Source: Balneolaceae bacterium UBA7797
Lineage (GTDB): Bacteria; Bacteroidota; Rhodothermia; Balneolales; Balneolaceae
NCBI GenBank assembly: GCA_002480645.1
Contig: DLCN01000032.1
Location: 7,873 to 71,872 of the forward strand
Reading direction: 5' to 3'
Length of the DNA: 64,000 bases
Part shown: in pieces, positions 1 to 8,247 of the stretch
Layout of the letters: the number at the start of each line of letters is the position of its first letter
How positions within the stretch are numbered: position 1 is the first letter of the stretch
Translations under genes and position numbers: made by a program
Notes under the pieces: model-generated
Database searches by the model: none
Seen by the model: the letters and a program-made list of their open reading frames with translations, nothing else
Told to the model about the DNA's origin: nothing

Positions 1-783
1 TCTGTTTGCACTACCGATCACCTCCCTCCCTTTTCCAAAGGCGCCTCCGGTCCACAATACTAACCCCTGACCAAAACTCAGGCTGTAATCCCCAATGATG
101 AGTTGATCCAGCTTCCCATTATTCTGAAGGGCTATATGCCAGGAATTGAGATCGAAACCGGAAACACCTTCTAGTGTTTCACCGGCATCTTTCTCTTGTG
201 TTAGGTTGAGTGAAAGGTGATCGGATTGCATTCTGATCCGTTGATAATACTTTACGGGACTCCCTAAATAACCACCACCGGAATCGGGGCGTATGTATCC
301 CTCCTGTTCTTCCAGGTTCTGTTGAAACCGGTTGATCATCTCAACCCTCGTATTCGCCTTCCAATAATCCGGATTCATGTACATGTCCCGGAAACGCTCT
401 TTACTGCCCCCAATGGTCACATAGGGACTCATGCGATCAAAAGTAACTGACCCGATTCCGGGGATTTTTACCAACTCGCCAATTGATTCAAAGGGTTTGT
501 TTTCCCGGTATGTTAAAATGGCTTTTGCTTTGATGAGATCCATTCCCGGTACCTGAAGCAGGTCATTGATCCCGGCAATATTGATATTTACCGGATCTGC
601 TGCGAGATCTTCCAGAAACTGTGTAAGTTGTTCCCCGCTTATTCCGGAGTTCTCAGGATCCAGTTCTTCAAAATTCGTTTCCAGTTGAGCTTCAATTTTG
701 GTGGAAGTTGAATCCTGAGCCTGAATATCTCCGGCCATCAGAAATAGCATGAGCCACAGCAATATCAGAATGGAGCTCTTCAT
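1..783 (-). CDS. Exported helix-hairpin-helix protein, 3' end outside window
   Basis: An open frame runs leftward from an ATG at 783 to the window edge with no stop, giving about 261 visible residues. It begins with a signal peptide (hydrophobic residues about 4-18, ending near AGDIQAQ). Around residues 50-100 are two helix-hairpin-helix units: NINIAGINDLLQVPGM, followed by a lysine/alanine helix, and IGELVKIPGIGSV. This is the ComEA-like fold that binds DNA non-specifically. The remaining visible sequence is rich in alternating polar/hydrophobic segments, which could be the start of an outer-membrane barrel, but this cannot be settled from the fragment. The start lies one base after the stop of the PorV-like gene, so the two are probably co-transcribed. 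In related phyla such proteins are annotated only as HHH-domain proteins; a role in DNA uptake is inference. Confidence 0.8.
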   Translation of the reverse strand, partial: MKSSILILLWLMLFLMAGDIQAQDSTSTKIEAQLETNFEELDPENSGISGEQLTQFLEDLAADPVNINIAGINDLLQVPGMDLIKAKAILTYRENKPFESIGELVKIPGIGSVTFDRMSPYVTIGGSKERFRDMYMNPDYWKANTRVEMINRFQQNLEEQEGYIRPDSGGGYLGSPVKYYQRIRMQSDHLSLNLTQEKDAGETLEGVSGFDLNSWHIALQNNGKLDQLIIGDYSLSFGQGLVLWTGGAFGKGREVIGSANR

Positions 784-784
784 C

Positions 785-1591
785 TCAGAACACGACGATA
801 AAATCTAATGCCGGACTCATCCCCAGAATCTGATGATGTTGTATGGCGATATTCACATCAAAGGCGGATGCACGGTATCCAAATCCTGCTGAAAATGTAA
901 CCGGCTCACTGGTCACGCCTACTCTGCCCCTTAACCTCTCAATGATCTCTGCTTCCAGTCCCGCGCGATAGGAAACAGGAAATCTTATATCCTTGACCAC
1001 ATCCAACAGGACCATCGCAGATTCCTCGATCCTGTAGGAAAATCCGGCAGCAAGCTGTTGAAATAATCGTTCACCTTCCTGTTCAAATTTGTATTCACTG
1101 CCGAACGGGTTAACGGCAACCATCCCGAACCGCAGCCGCTCACTTAGTTCCGCTGCCATCCCGACATCCAGTGAAAAAGCACCACCGGAGCCGTAATTAT
1201 TACCGATACTCAAATGATTGTAGTTTAAGGAACCTCCTATACTGAGGTCGCCAAACTGTTGCATTAACCCAAACCTTAATCTTGTTTCGCTGAAAAGATC
1301 AAAGCCATAGCGATGAACCCCAGCCATTGCCGTACCTATGGGAGTAGGAACTCCGGATACTGCCGATATATCGGTGAGCTCTGAGATCCCATAATTTCTG
1401 ATCCCGTAGAACCCGATTTTGAGCTCTTCGGCATTTGCGTTCGCCGGATTGGAAAATAGTGCCCAGTCGTCACCCGACAAAGATGTGGTGGCCATGCCCA
1501 GCGATACGGATCTTGCCCCCATAGGAATTTGTGCCGGAACCTCTACGGAAATCAGGATCAGAACAATTATATGCAGAATGTTTCGTATCAT
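785..1591 (-). CDS. PorV/UPF0164-like outer-membrane beta-barrel protein
   Basis: The protein has 268 residues with a signal peptide (residues about 3-20, ending VPAQ). The mature N-terminus reads IPMGARSVSLGMATTSLSGD followed by ALFSNPAN. This is the hallmark opening of the PorV/PorQ/UPF0164 family of outer-membrane barrels (small residues, GMATT, then W/FxNPA). The rest alternates strand-like segments and ends in an aromatic residue (IVVF), as barrels do. It is shorter than PorV itself (encoded at 29572), so it is a paralogue and not the T9SS shuttle. The ATG at 1591 was preferred to a TTG seven codons upstream because AGGG lies about 7-10 bases before it and because it gives a normal signal peptide. 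It precedes the HHH protein on the same strand. Function beyond outer-membrane location is unknown. Confidence 0.75.
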   Translation of the reverse strand: MIRNILHIIVLILISVEVPAQIPMGARSVSLGMATTSLSGDDWALFSNPANANAEELKIGFYGIRNYGISELTDISAVSGVPTPIGTAMAGVHRYGFDLFSETRLRFGLMQQFGDLSIGGSLNYNHLSIGNNYGSGGAFSLDVGMAAELSERLRFGMVAVNPFGSEYKFEQEGERLFQQLAAGFSYRIEESAMVLLDVVKDIRFPVSYRAGLEAEIIERLRGRVGVTSEPVTFSAGFGYRASAFDVNIAIQHHQILGMSPALDFIVVF

Positions 1592-1635
1592 TGATTTTAC
1601 CCTTTGATTCAACGAAAAATTACTGCCCTGACAGA

Positions 1636-2538
1636 GTGTTTACCCGCAAGATCCTTTTAATCATAATATTAGTCTTACCCGCATTAATTGCAAATGCACA
1701 GGAGTTTAATTGCCAGGTTACCATCAACGACGAGCAATTGGAAGGGACTTCGTTTGAATACGTAAAACAGAATCTCGAAAATGAGATCATGTCCTACATC
1801 AATGAATATCGGTGGACAGAGGTAGATTTTCAGGAAGAGGAGCGGATTAGTTGTGTAATGAGTATCGTGCTGACTTCCGGAGATTCGGATTTCAATTTTT
1901 CTGCTGAAACGGTGATCTCAGCCCGGCGTCCTATCTATAATACCATGTCGGAAACCACAACCATGATCCTGAGCGATCAAAGCTGGGTATTTTCGTATCC
2001 CGAAGGGAAAAACCTGACTCACAATGACCTGGAATTTGAGCCTCTTACGGGATTCATCGATTTCTATGCCTATTTACTGCTCGGGTATGATTTTGACAGT
2101 TTTTCGGATCAGGGTGGAACGGTTTATTTCGGGAAGGCACAGGATGTGGTCGACCTTGCCCAAAGTACGAGTGCAACGGGCTGGTCGCGTAGCAGCAATA
2201 ATCGCAGAAACCGTTTTGTTCTTATCTCAGACCTGCTGAACACCAATTATCAGATCTTAAGAACCGCGTTTTATACATATCACCGACACGGCCTAGACCT
2301 CTTTACCACAAACCCGGAGGAAGCACGGCAAAATGTGATCAAAGCACTCACAAATATGCGGGATGCAAAACGTCGTTCTACCAGTACTTATCTATATGAC
2401 CTGTTCTTCGATACCAAATCCAGAGAGATATCCTCGATCTTTGAAGATGCGGAGAGCACTGTACAACTTGAAGCGTACAACATTTTAAGAGAAACAGATC
2501 AGGCTCACCTTAGCGAGTATGATGAGCTCCAGAACTGA
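1636..2538 (+). CDS. porD: PorD-like (DUF4835) T9SS-associated protein
   Basis: This 300-residue exported protein opens with a signal peptide (residues about 4-18, ending ALIANAQ). The mature start, EFNCQVTINDEQLEGT, and the FxYTYHRxGLDLF-like segment near residue 235 match the DUF4835/PorD family. PorD is needed for type IX secretion in Porphyromonas and Flavobacterium, although its molecular role is unsettled. The start is a GTG, chosen because it sits directly before the signal peptide. The same frame stays open upstream to an ATG at 1531, but that would add a non-signal leader that runs antisense into the PorV-like gene. It is divergent from that gene, with only about 44 bases between the two starts, which must hold both promoters. 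PorU and PorV lie 23 kb away. Confidence 0.75.
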   Translation: MFTRKILLIIILVLPALIANAQEFNCQVTINDEQLEGTSFEYVKQNLENEIMSYINEYRWTEVDFQEEERISCVMSIVLTSGDSDFNFSAETVISARRPIYNTMSETTTMILSDQSWVFSYPEGKNLTHNDLEFEPLTGFIDFYAYLLLGYDFDSFSDQGGTVYFGKAQDVVDLAQSTSATGWSRSSNNRRNRFVLISDLLNTNYQILRTAFYTYHRHGLDLFTTNPEEARQNVIKALTNMRDAKRRSTSTYLYDLFFDTKSREISSIFEDAESTVQLEAYNILRETDQAHLSEYDELQN

Positions 2539-2554
2539 TCTGCCTTATCTCTGT

Positions 2555-4030
2555 TTAAAAGTCATCTAAGCCAATAAACTCTTCCTCGTGCCGGTTTGCT
2601 CTGTGCGGAGTATGTGTACGGCGGTTATGAACGGTATTGGATGCAGGTATCTGGATCTGACTCCTGCTCTCCACAGACTGACTTGATTCGGTAACCTTTC
2701 GATTAATATTCTCGATGGCCGTACGTAATGTATGGATCTGACTCTGCAGCTCTTCAGCCGTTGAAGCATTCTTCTCAGCGGCGCTTGCTGTGTTTTCAGT
2801 TGTATTCGAAATATTATGAATGAATGATTTGAGCTGATCCAGTTGCACGATCTGCTCACTACTTACTTCACTCATCTGCTGGATCCAGTTTTTAAGATCA
2901 CTGATCTGTCGGTGAATGGTCTCTGAGGTCTCCGCACCTTCCTGTGCCTTACTCATATTCTCTTCGATCATTTTCCGGATTTCAGTGGCAGCTTCAGAAG
3001 TCTTTTGAGCCAATACTCGTACTTCTTCTGTCACAACCGCAAAACCGGCACCGGCTTCACCGGCTCTTGCCGCTTCAACAGCGGCATTTAATGCCAGCAG
3101 ATTGGTTTGAGAGGCAATGCTATCAATGATATCTGTAATGGAGGAGATCTCACGACTGGATTCTTTCAGCTTCACCATAGAATCATTCATGCTTACTGAA
3201 CTCTCGGTAATACTATCGATCTGGAATTTCGCATTGTTGGTCTTCTCATTCATCTCGTTGATGTTACCATTCATGGATGCAATTGAATCGTTGGATCGAC
3301 TAACCGCTTCGGAATTCTCATTGGCATCAATAGCTAATTCCTGCCCTGATTTGGATATAAAATCTGCCGCTTCACTGGTATAATGCACCGAGTCATTAAG
3401 GTCATTCATGATGTTGAACACCTCAACATTCACCATATATTCTTTCGTATTCGCCAACACAATGGTGCTGATCACTGCCGATTCAATAACTACAAAGGCA
3501 GCATGAACAGCTACTATATCCCATCCACAGCCATAATTAAATACCAGTAAAGGCGTTCCGGCCAGTGCAAAATCATAGGTCTGCGCCAGATTAAACAATA
3601 CGTGATGAACGGCAATGGTGGTCGCTGCAGAAAGTACCGGTGCTATATCTTTATACTTGATCAGAAATGCCAGGGCGGTAAAGATATGAAAGTGCATTTC
3701 TATCTGACCCATCTGCTGTTGAATATAGATACCGGAGAACACCATAAACGTGGCACCGATGGTAATCCTGCTCCACACAGACCCCGGATTACTCTTATAA
3801 CCGGCATAGGCTAAACCGAAGGCTAATCCTCCGCCTACAACTCCGAGTAAGTACGTACCGTAAGTTACTGCAGAAATTGTAGCAGCCACTATCCAGTGAA
3901 TAAGCAGCAGTTTGATCATGAACTTATCTGTGTCTACAAAAGACTGTTCCAGATTTGTTCGCACCGCATCCGATTTATGGGCATCGTAAGCGGGAAATAG
4001 TTTCTGTTTAAGTGTTAAGTCGTTAGTCAT
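2555..4030 (-). CDS. Methyl-accepting chemotaxis protein with polytopic membrane sensor
   Basis: This 491-residue chemoreceptor has an unusual front half. Residues about 38-195 form five or six membrane segments instead of a periplasmic ligand-binding domain. This region carries EMHFHIF (His113, His115) and VHHVLF (His142, His143), plus His176 in a later helix. No HAMP domain is evident. Residues about 205-445 are the cytoplasmic signalling coiled coil, with the highly conserved hairpin tip SQTNLLALNAAVEAARAGEA at about 307-326. The protein would transmit a signal from the membrane to CheA/CheW. The C-terminus ends GLDDF, vaguely like an F-terminated CheR tether but without the usual tryptophan. 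It lies 16 bases downstream of the SCO-type gene on the same strand. The histidines suggest a metal, haem or redox cue, but this is inference. Confidence 0.9.
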   Translation of the reverse strand: MTNDLTLKQKLFPAYDAHKSDAVRTNLEQSFVDTDKFMIKLLLIHWIVAATISAVTYGTYLLGVVGGGLAFGLAYAGYKSNPGSVWSRITIGATFMVFSGIYIQQQMGQIEMHFHIFTALAFLIKYKDIAPVLSAATTIAVHHVLFNLAQTYDFALAGTPLLVFNYGCGWDIVAVHAAFVVIESAVISTIVLANTKEYMVNVEVFNIMNDLNDSVHYTSEAADFISKSGQELAIDANENSEAVSRSNDSIASMNGNINEMNEKTNNAKFQIDSITESSVSMNDSMVKLKESSREISSITDIIDSIASQTNLLALNAAVEAARAGEAGAGFAVVTEEVRVLAQKTSEAATEIRKMIEENMSKAQEGAETSETIHRQISDLKNWIQQMSEVSSEQIVQLDQLKSFIHNISNTTENTASAAEKNASTAEELQSQIHTLRTAIENINRKVTESSQSVESRSQIQIPASNTVHNRRTHTPHRANRHEEEFIGLDDF

Positions 4031-4046
4031 AGTTTTATTTTTTTTG

Positions 4047-4616
4047 TCACTTCCTGTACATGGCAGCTTCTGTTATTGCTGCGGCCAAGGTTTCTTTATT
4101 TGAATTATTACTCAGGACTTTATGTATGGTCCAGTCTTCTCTATCTCTGCTTAAAATGAAGAAGTAATCGGTGTGGAATATTTCTTCATTTTCATCTCTT
4201 GATCTTAGGATGCTAAGGCCAAATTCTTCTTTTAGAACTTCCAGCTCTTCTGCATTTAGATTGTGTCCCTGTATATGCTCTGAAAAAGCCAGACTATATT
4301 GATTTGCCCTGCTGATCTGGGTTTGTGCATTCACATCCAGAAAATGAGCTCCCACATGTAAGCCGGGATCTTCAATGAATAATGAATCCAATACATCTCC
4401 CAGTTTAAACAGTGACTGAGGACAAATGAACGCACATTCTGTATAGCCGAAGAAAAAAACTTCTGTGGTATTTTCAGAGCTGAGTAACCATTCCGGTTGA
4501 TCTACTTCTTTCCCGATCAGTGGATGTCCGCCTGAAAAAGACATAGCTACGAACATTCCTGCCGGAAGAACCAGAACAGCTAGTAAGATCACGACTGACA
4601 GATGTTTTTTCTTCAT
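4047..4616 (-). CDS. SCO1/SenC-family copper chaperone
   Basis: The protein has 189 residues with one N-terminal membrane anchor (about 6-26) and a thioredoxin-like domain facing the periplasm. The SCO metal site is intact: FGYTECAFICP gives the CxxxC pair Cys61 and Cys65, and HTDYFFIL supplies the conserved distal histidine at 148. SCO proteins deliver copper to the CuA centre of cytochrome c oxidase or act as thiol-disulfide reductants for it. No oxidase subunits are in the window. The start codon lies 215 bases from the divergent ETF beta start. Because the chemoreceptor follows within 16 bases, a respiratory or copper link between the two is plausible. Confidence 0.85.
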   Translation of the reverse strand: MKKKHLSVVILLAVLVLPAGMFVAMSFSGGHPLIGKEVDQPEWLLSSENTTEVFFFGYTECAFICPQSLFKLGDVLDSLFIEDPGLHVGAHFLDVNAQTQISRANQYSLAFSEHIQGHNLNAEELEVLKEEFGLSILRSRDENEEIFHTDYFFILSRDREDWTIHKVLSNNSNKETLAAAITEAAMYRK

Positions 4617-4765
4617 AATTGAACTGAATTTCAGAGCTTTCTGTAATGCTTATCGGGTCAGAGGTATCAGTCCTTAAATCAATGCTGGTCTTACTATTCA
4701 TAAATTCTTTATACGGGCTGTTATTTCAGTTCGAATTTGGACATCTTCCACTTATAGTTTTCTCA

Positions 4766-4773
4766 TACTTTTG
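4766..4773 (+). promoter_or_regulatory. Possible Bacteroidota-type -7 element upstream of ETF beta
   Basis: TACTTTTG matches the TAnnTTTG -7 consensus known for Bacteroidota primary-sigma promoters. It lies about 60 bases before the ETF beta start. A TTTG at 4736-4739 could be the -33 partner, but the spacing of about 26 bases is longer than the usual 19-20, so the assignment is weak. Confidence 0.25.
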
Positions 4774-4831
4774 TATATTCACGCTTCAAAAAAGCGGTTC
4801 CACACTTAATCCATCAAGAAGAAAAGAGCGC

Positions 4832-5599
4832 ATGAAATTTTATGTTTGTATTAAAATGGTGGCAGATATAAATGCACCATTTCAAATTAAAGACGGCGAA
4901 CTGATTATGGACACCGACCGGGTTGTTCTGAACGCCTACGATGCTTCAGCTGTAGAAGAAGCACTGGTTTTAAAAGAAAAACTGGGTGGCGAAGTTGAAG
5001 TAGTCTGCATAGGCCCGGCTAAAGCCACAGAAACTATCCGAAAAGCATTAGCCATGGGTGCAGATAAAGGAGTGCATATCGAACAGCCGGACGGAGCTTT
5101 AGATTCTACTTCTTATGCTACCATTCTATCGGCCTTTTTTAAGGATAAAGAGTACGATGTGCTTTCATTCGGTAAACAATCTCAGGATACGGATGCCGGA
5201 CTTACCGGTAGTATGGTAGCTGAGCAACTTGGATTGCCATATACTACAAACGCGGTTGGACTGGATGCGGAAAGCGGGTCTATGATGGTAAAACGCCAGG
5301 GGGATTCTGGACAGGAGATCATAGAATTACCTACCCCATGCCTGGTAACCTGCTCTAATGATATGAATGAACCCAGAATTCCGAATCTCAAAGGGATCAT
5401 GGCTTCTAAGCGTAAACCGGTAGAGTCACTTACCATTTCAGATCTCGGTTTAAGTGAGTCTGACCTTAGTGCGCACTCGGTGGTAAACAGTTACCATGAA
5501 AAGCCTGCCCGTAAAGCCGGAAAGAAATTTCAGGGCGAGGCTGATGAGATCGCCAAAGAAGTGGCCAGTCTGCTCGATACTGAAGCCAATGTGCTTTGA
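4832..5599 (+). CDS. etfB: Electron transfer flavoprotein beta subunit (EtfB/FixA)
   Basis: This 255-residue small ETF subunit starts MKFYVCIKMVADINAPF. It has the adenine-nucleotide binding stretch FGKQSQDTDAGLTG around residues 117-130 and the family segment PNLKGIMASKRKP near 190. With EtfA it forms the soluble FAD heterodimer that takes electrons from acyl-CoA dehydrogenases. The ATG at 4832 is preferred over upstream in-frame starts because it gives the canonical N-terminus and follows a purine-rich AGAAGAAAAGAG. It is the first gene of the run etfB, etfA, fixC-like, fixX-like. Upstream in-frame sequence from 4646 is hydrophobic and does not resemble ETF. Confidence 0.93.
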   Translation: MKFYVCIKMVADINAPFQIKDGELIMDTDRVVLNAYDASAVEEALVLKEKLGGEVEVVCIGPAKATETIRKALAMGADKGVHIEQPDGALDSTSYATILSAFFKDKEYDVLSFGKQSQDTDAGLTGSMVAEQLGLPYTTNAVGLDAESGSMMVKRQGDSGQEIIELPTPCLVTCSNDMNEPRIPNLKGIMASKRKPVESLTISDLGLSESDLSAHSVVNSYHEKPARKAGKKFQGEADEIAKEVASLLDTEANVL

Positions 5600-5652
5600 T
5601 TCCCTCATAATCACTGATCCCTGTTCAATAACTCTGCAAAGATTTTAATTAC

Positions 5653-6627
5653 ATGAATTCTATATTAACCTACATCGCCATTGCTGATGGCAAGATAAAA
5701 CGATCATCCCTGGAAGTACTCTCCCGTTGCAAAGAATTAGCGAACGAGAATGGCCTTACAACAGAGGCGGTTGTGCTTCACCCGAACGCTGAATCCTTCA
5801 CCGATCAGATCAGCACGTACGGTGCCGATACTATTTACATCAATACACACGAGGTTTTTACCTCTCACAATAACGAAGCAATAGTTGAGGCACTTACCAC
5901 TACGGCAGAAACCTCCAATGCAGGGATCTTAGCATTCGCTTCAACTGAAGGGGTAAAAGATGTTCTGGGAGCACTCGCATCCAAACTTAATTCAGGAGTG
6001 GTATCGGATGTTTCTTCTTTTTCTATTGAAGGTGATGCTGTAAAAGCTACCCGACCGGTTATGGCTGCCAAAATGATGGCCGATGTTACGGTTACAGGCA
6101 GTCCGGTACTCGTTTCTGTACGTTCGGGTTCTTACGAATTAACAGAAAGAGCATCCACTGCTTCCATTTCGGAAATTGAATATAGTCCGTCTACTGACTT
6201 TAAAGCCGTTCTGAAAGAGATCTTATCCGCACAAGGCGATACCATTGACCTGAATGAAGCCGAAGCGATCGTTGCAGCCGGGCGTGGTGTAAAGGATGAA
6301 GAAGGAAGAGCATTGATCTCTGAACTGGCTTCGGTATTGAATGCAGGTATTGGAGCGTCCCGCGCCTTGACCGAAGCCGGAGACTATGACCCCAGTTTGC
6401 AGATCGGCCAGACCGGTAAGGTGGTTTCACCTCAACTTTATATTGCAGTAGGAATCTCAGGAGCTATACAGCACGTGGCAGGAATGGCTAACAGTAAAGT
6501 GATCGTTGCCATCAATAAAGATCCTGATGCTCCGATTTTTGAAGTTGCAGATTACGGGTTGGTTGGAGATCTGTACAAGGTGCTCCCTCCATTTATTGCA
6601 GCGATCAAAGAAATTAAACAAAATTAG
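5653..6627 (+). CDS. etfA: Electron transfer flavoprotein alpha subunit (EtfA/FixB)
   Basis: This 324-residue large ETF subunit carries the C-terminal FAD domain: GRGVKDEEG near 218, GASRAL near 240, and IGQTGKVVSPQLYIAVGISG at about 257-276, then the INKDPDAPIFEVADYGLVGD signature near 292. The dinucleotide-site wording GQTGK is that of canonical ETFs that simply shuttle electrons, whereas many bifurcating FixB-type proteins have a serine-containing variant there. This suggests a housekeeping ETF despite the FixC/FixX neighbours. It follows etfB by 53 bases and precedes the fixC-like gene by 74 bases. The assignment to ETF is secure; canonical versus bifurcating is inference from this motif. 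Confidence 0.93.
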   Translation: MNSILTYIAIADGKIKRSSLEVLSRCKELANENGLTTEAVVLHPNAESFTDQISTYGADTIYINTHEVFTSHNNEAIVEALTTTAETSNAGILAFASTEGVKDVLGALASKLNSGVVSDVSSFSIEGDAVKATRPVMAAKMMADVTVTGSPVLVSVRSGSYELTERASTASISEIEYSPSTDFKAVLKEILSAQGDTIDLNEAEAIVAAGRGVKDEEGRALISELASVLNAGIGASRALTEAGDYDPSLQIGQTGKVVSPQLYIAVGISGAIQHVAGMANSKVIVAINKDPDAPIFEVADYGLVGDLYKVLPPFIAAIKEIKQN

Positions 6628-6701
6628 TATTGGCGTAGCAGGAAGTCAGCTTCTTCTTACTTGGTTCTAAATACTCATAATTCAAAGCTCATTTACATAG
6701 A

Positions 6702-8027
6702 ATGGACGAAAAATTTGATTGTATAGTCATCGGTGGTGGTATTGCGGGGCTTTCTGCAGCTATGATCCTCGCCAGAAATAACATGAAATTTCTGCTGATC
6801 GAACGGGGCGAATTTGCAGGTGCCAAGAATGTATCAGGGGGTGTTTTATGGGGTTCCGATCTGGCAAAACTTGTTCCGGATTACTGGAATGAAGAAGATG
6901 CAGGCTGGGAACGGTTCATAAATCATCGCAGGCTTACATTTCTCGACGAGCAATCATCTTTTTCACTCGATTTTAAGTCCAGTCACTTTAATACACCTCC
7001 GTATTCCGGGGTAGTTGTGCTGCGCTCCCGTTTCGATAACTGGCTCTCCAGTAAGGTTCAGGAAGCGATCGATGCCAGCGACTATGCCATGGATTCTTTC
7101 ATCGCTACCAATATTAAGGTAGATGAGATAATCATGGAAAACGGTAGAGCTAAAGGTATTAAGACCGGCGAGGATGAGTTTCTGGCTGATTCTGTGATCA
7201 TCGCGGAAGGAGTTAACAACCTTCTTACACGACAGGTTGGTTTACAGGATGACTACGTACCTGCCGATCATATGCTTACCGGAATAAAAGAGGTTATCCG
7301 GTTTGATCAGGAAGTACTGGAACAGAAGTTTCAGCTGAATGGCCGGAGCGGGATGAGCAATGAATTTGTGGGCTGGGCTACCGACGGTGTGGAAGGCGGT
7401 GGCTTTTTATATACCAACAAAGATACGATCTCTCTCGGACTGGTTTTAGGGATCGCAGATATGCGCAAGAAGAAAAAAAGTCCTCAGGACCTGCTTAATC
7501 ACTTTAAGAGTCACCCCACGATCGCTGACGCCATTAAAGGTGGCGAGATCGTGGAATATTCTGCACATGTGGTTTCCTCCGGGGATTCCCGCGCTATGCC
7601 AAGGCAATTGTTTAAAGATGGTATCCTGATCGCAGGAGAAGCGGCCAATCTGTTGATGAATGCCGGTAAAGCCATTCAGGGTATGGATTACGCAATGCGT
7701 TCAGGAATACTGGCCGCTGAGACCATTATCGAAGCTAAATCTAAGGAAGATTATAGTTCCGGTACTTTAAGTGCCTATCAGAAGAAGCTGGATGACAGCT
7801 ACATCATGAAAGACATCAATGGATTTCAGGATGCTGTACACTTGTTACATACCGATGTTATGCAGCAAAAAGTACCGAATCTGTTATGTGATTTCGGAAG
7901 ACAGTTTTTCACCATCAAAAATGATCCAACACCGAAATCAAAAGACATGCTCAGATCTGCCATCAAACGTCATTCTTCGGTTTGGGAATTGGCTAAACTT
8001 GGTTTTAAAGCAGGCAGATCACTGTAA
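6702..8027 (+). CDS. fixC: FixC/ETF:quinone oxidoreductase flavoprotein
   Basis: This 441-residue FAD enzyme begins with the Rossmann motif VIGGGIAGLSAA (residues 9-20) followed by IERGEFAGAKNVSGG. It has the late FAD motif DGILIAGEAANLLMNAGKAIQGMDYAMRSG at about 304-333, given here only as landmarks DGILIAGEAA and GMDYAMRSG. This is the FixC family, homologous to the flavin part of ETF:ubiquinone oxidoreductase. It lacks the C-terminal iron-sulfur domain of the one-piece mitochondrial enzyme; the separate ferredoxin encoded at 8248 supplies that part. The pair would pass electrons from ETF to the quinone pool at the membrane surface. Confidence 0.9.
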   Translation: MDEKFDCIVIGGGIAGLSAAMILARNNMKFLLIERGEFAGAKNVSGGVLWGSDLAKLVPDYWNEEDAGWERFINHRRLTFLDEQSSFSLDFKSSHFNTPPYSGVVVLRSRFDNWLSSKVQEAIDASDYAMDSFIATNIKVDEIIMENGRAKGIKTGEDEFLADSVIIAEGVNNLLTRQVGLQDDYVPADHMLTGIKEVIRFDQEVLEQKFQLNGRSGMSNEFVGWATDGVEGGGFLYTNKDTISLGLVLGIADMRKKKKSPQDLLNHFKSHPTIADAIKGGEIVEYSAHVVSSGDSRAMPRQLFKDGILIAGEAANLLMNAGKAIQGMDYAMRSGILAAETIIEAKSKEDYSSGTLSAYQKKLDDSYIMKDINGFQDAVHLLHTDVMQQKVPNLLCDFGRQFFTIKNDPTPKSKDMLRSAIKRHSSVWELAKLGFKAGRSL

Positions 8028-8193
8028 AACAGCAAACCGTTATAAACCTTGGTATGAACTCTTATAATCTTAAAAAGCTTAAAGTTTATGCATCAGGTAT
8101 TGATCTGATCAGACATTCAGAATTATCGAACTAAGTATTCGCAATGTTATCTTATATGATAAATTAAAACCGAACGTCTTTAATCTTTCACGC

Positions 8194-8240
8194 TTCACCT
8201 TTAACCTAAACATTCACCTTTAACCTAAACATTCACCTTT
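8194..8240 (+). repeat. 19-bp tandem repeat, about 2.5 copies, upstream of fixX
   Basis: The unit ttcacctttaacctaaaca occurs at 8194-8212 and 8213-8231 without change, and its first nine bases recur at 8232-8240. It ends seven bases before the fixX-like start codon, so it occupies the translation initiation region. It may be a slippage product. A regulatory role is possible but unproven. Confidence 0.9.
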
Positions 8241-8247
8241 CATTTTC

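Noticed and set aside
785..1591. Calling this gene a second porV or porQ
   Set aside because: It shares the family opening but is about 110 residues shorter than the PorV encoded next to porU, so only the superfamily is supported.
8194..8240. Tandem repeat as a CRISPR or attachment site
   Set aside because: The copies are directly adjacent with no spacers, number only about 2.5, and lie next to no integrase or cas gene.
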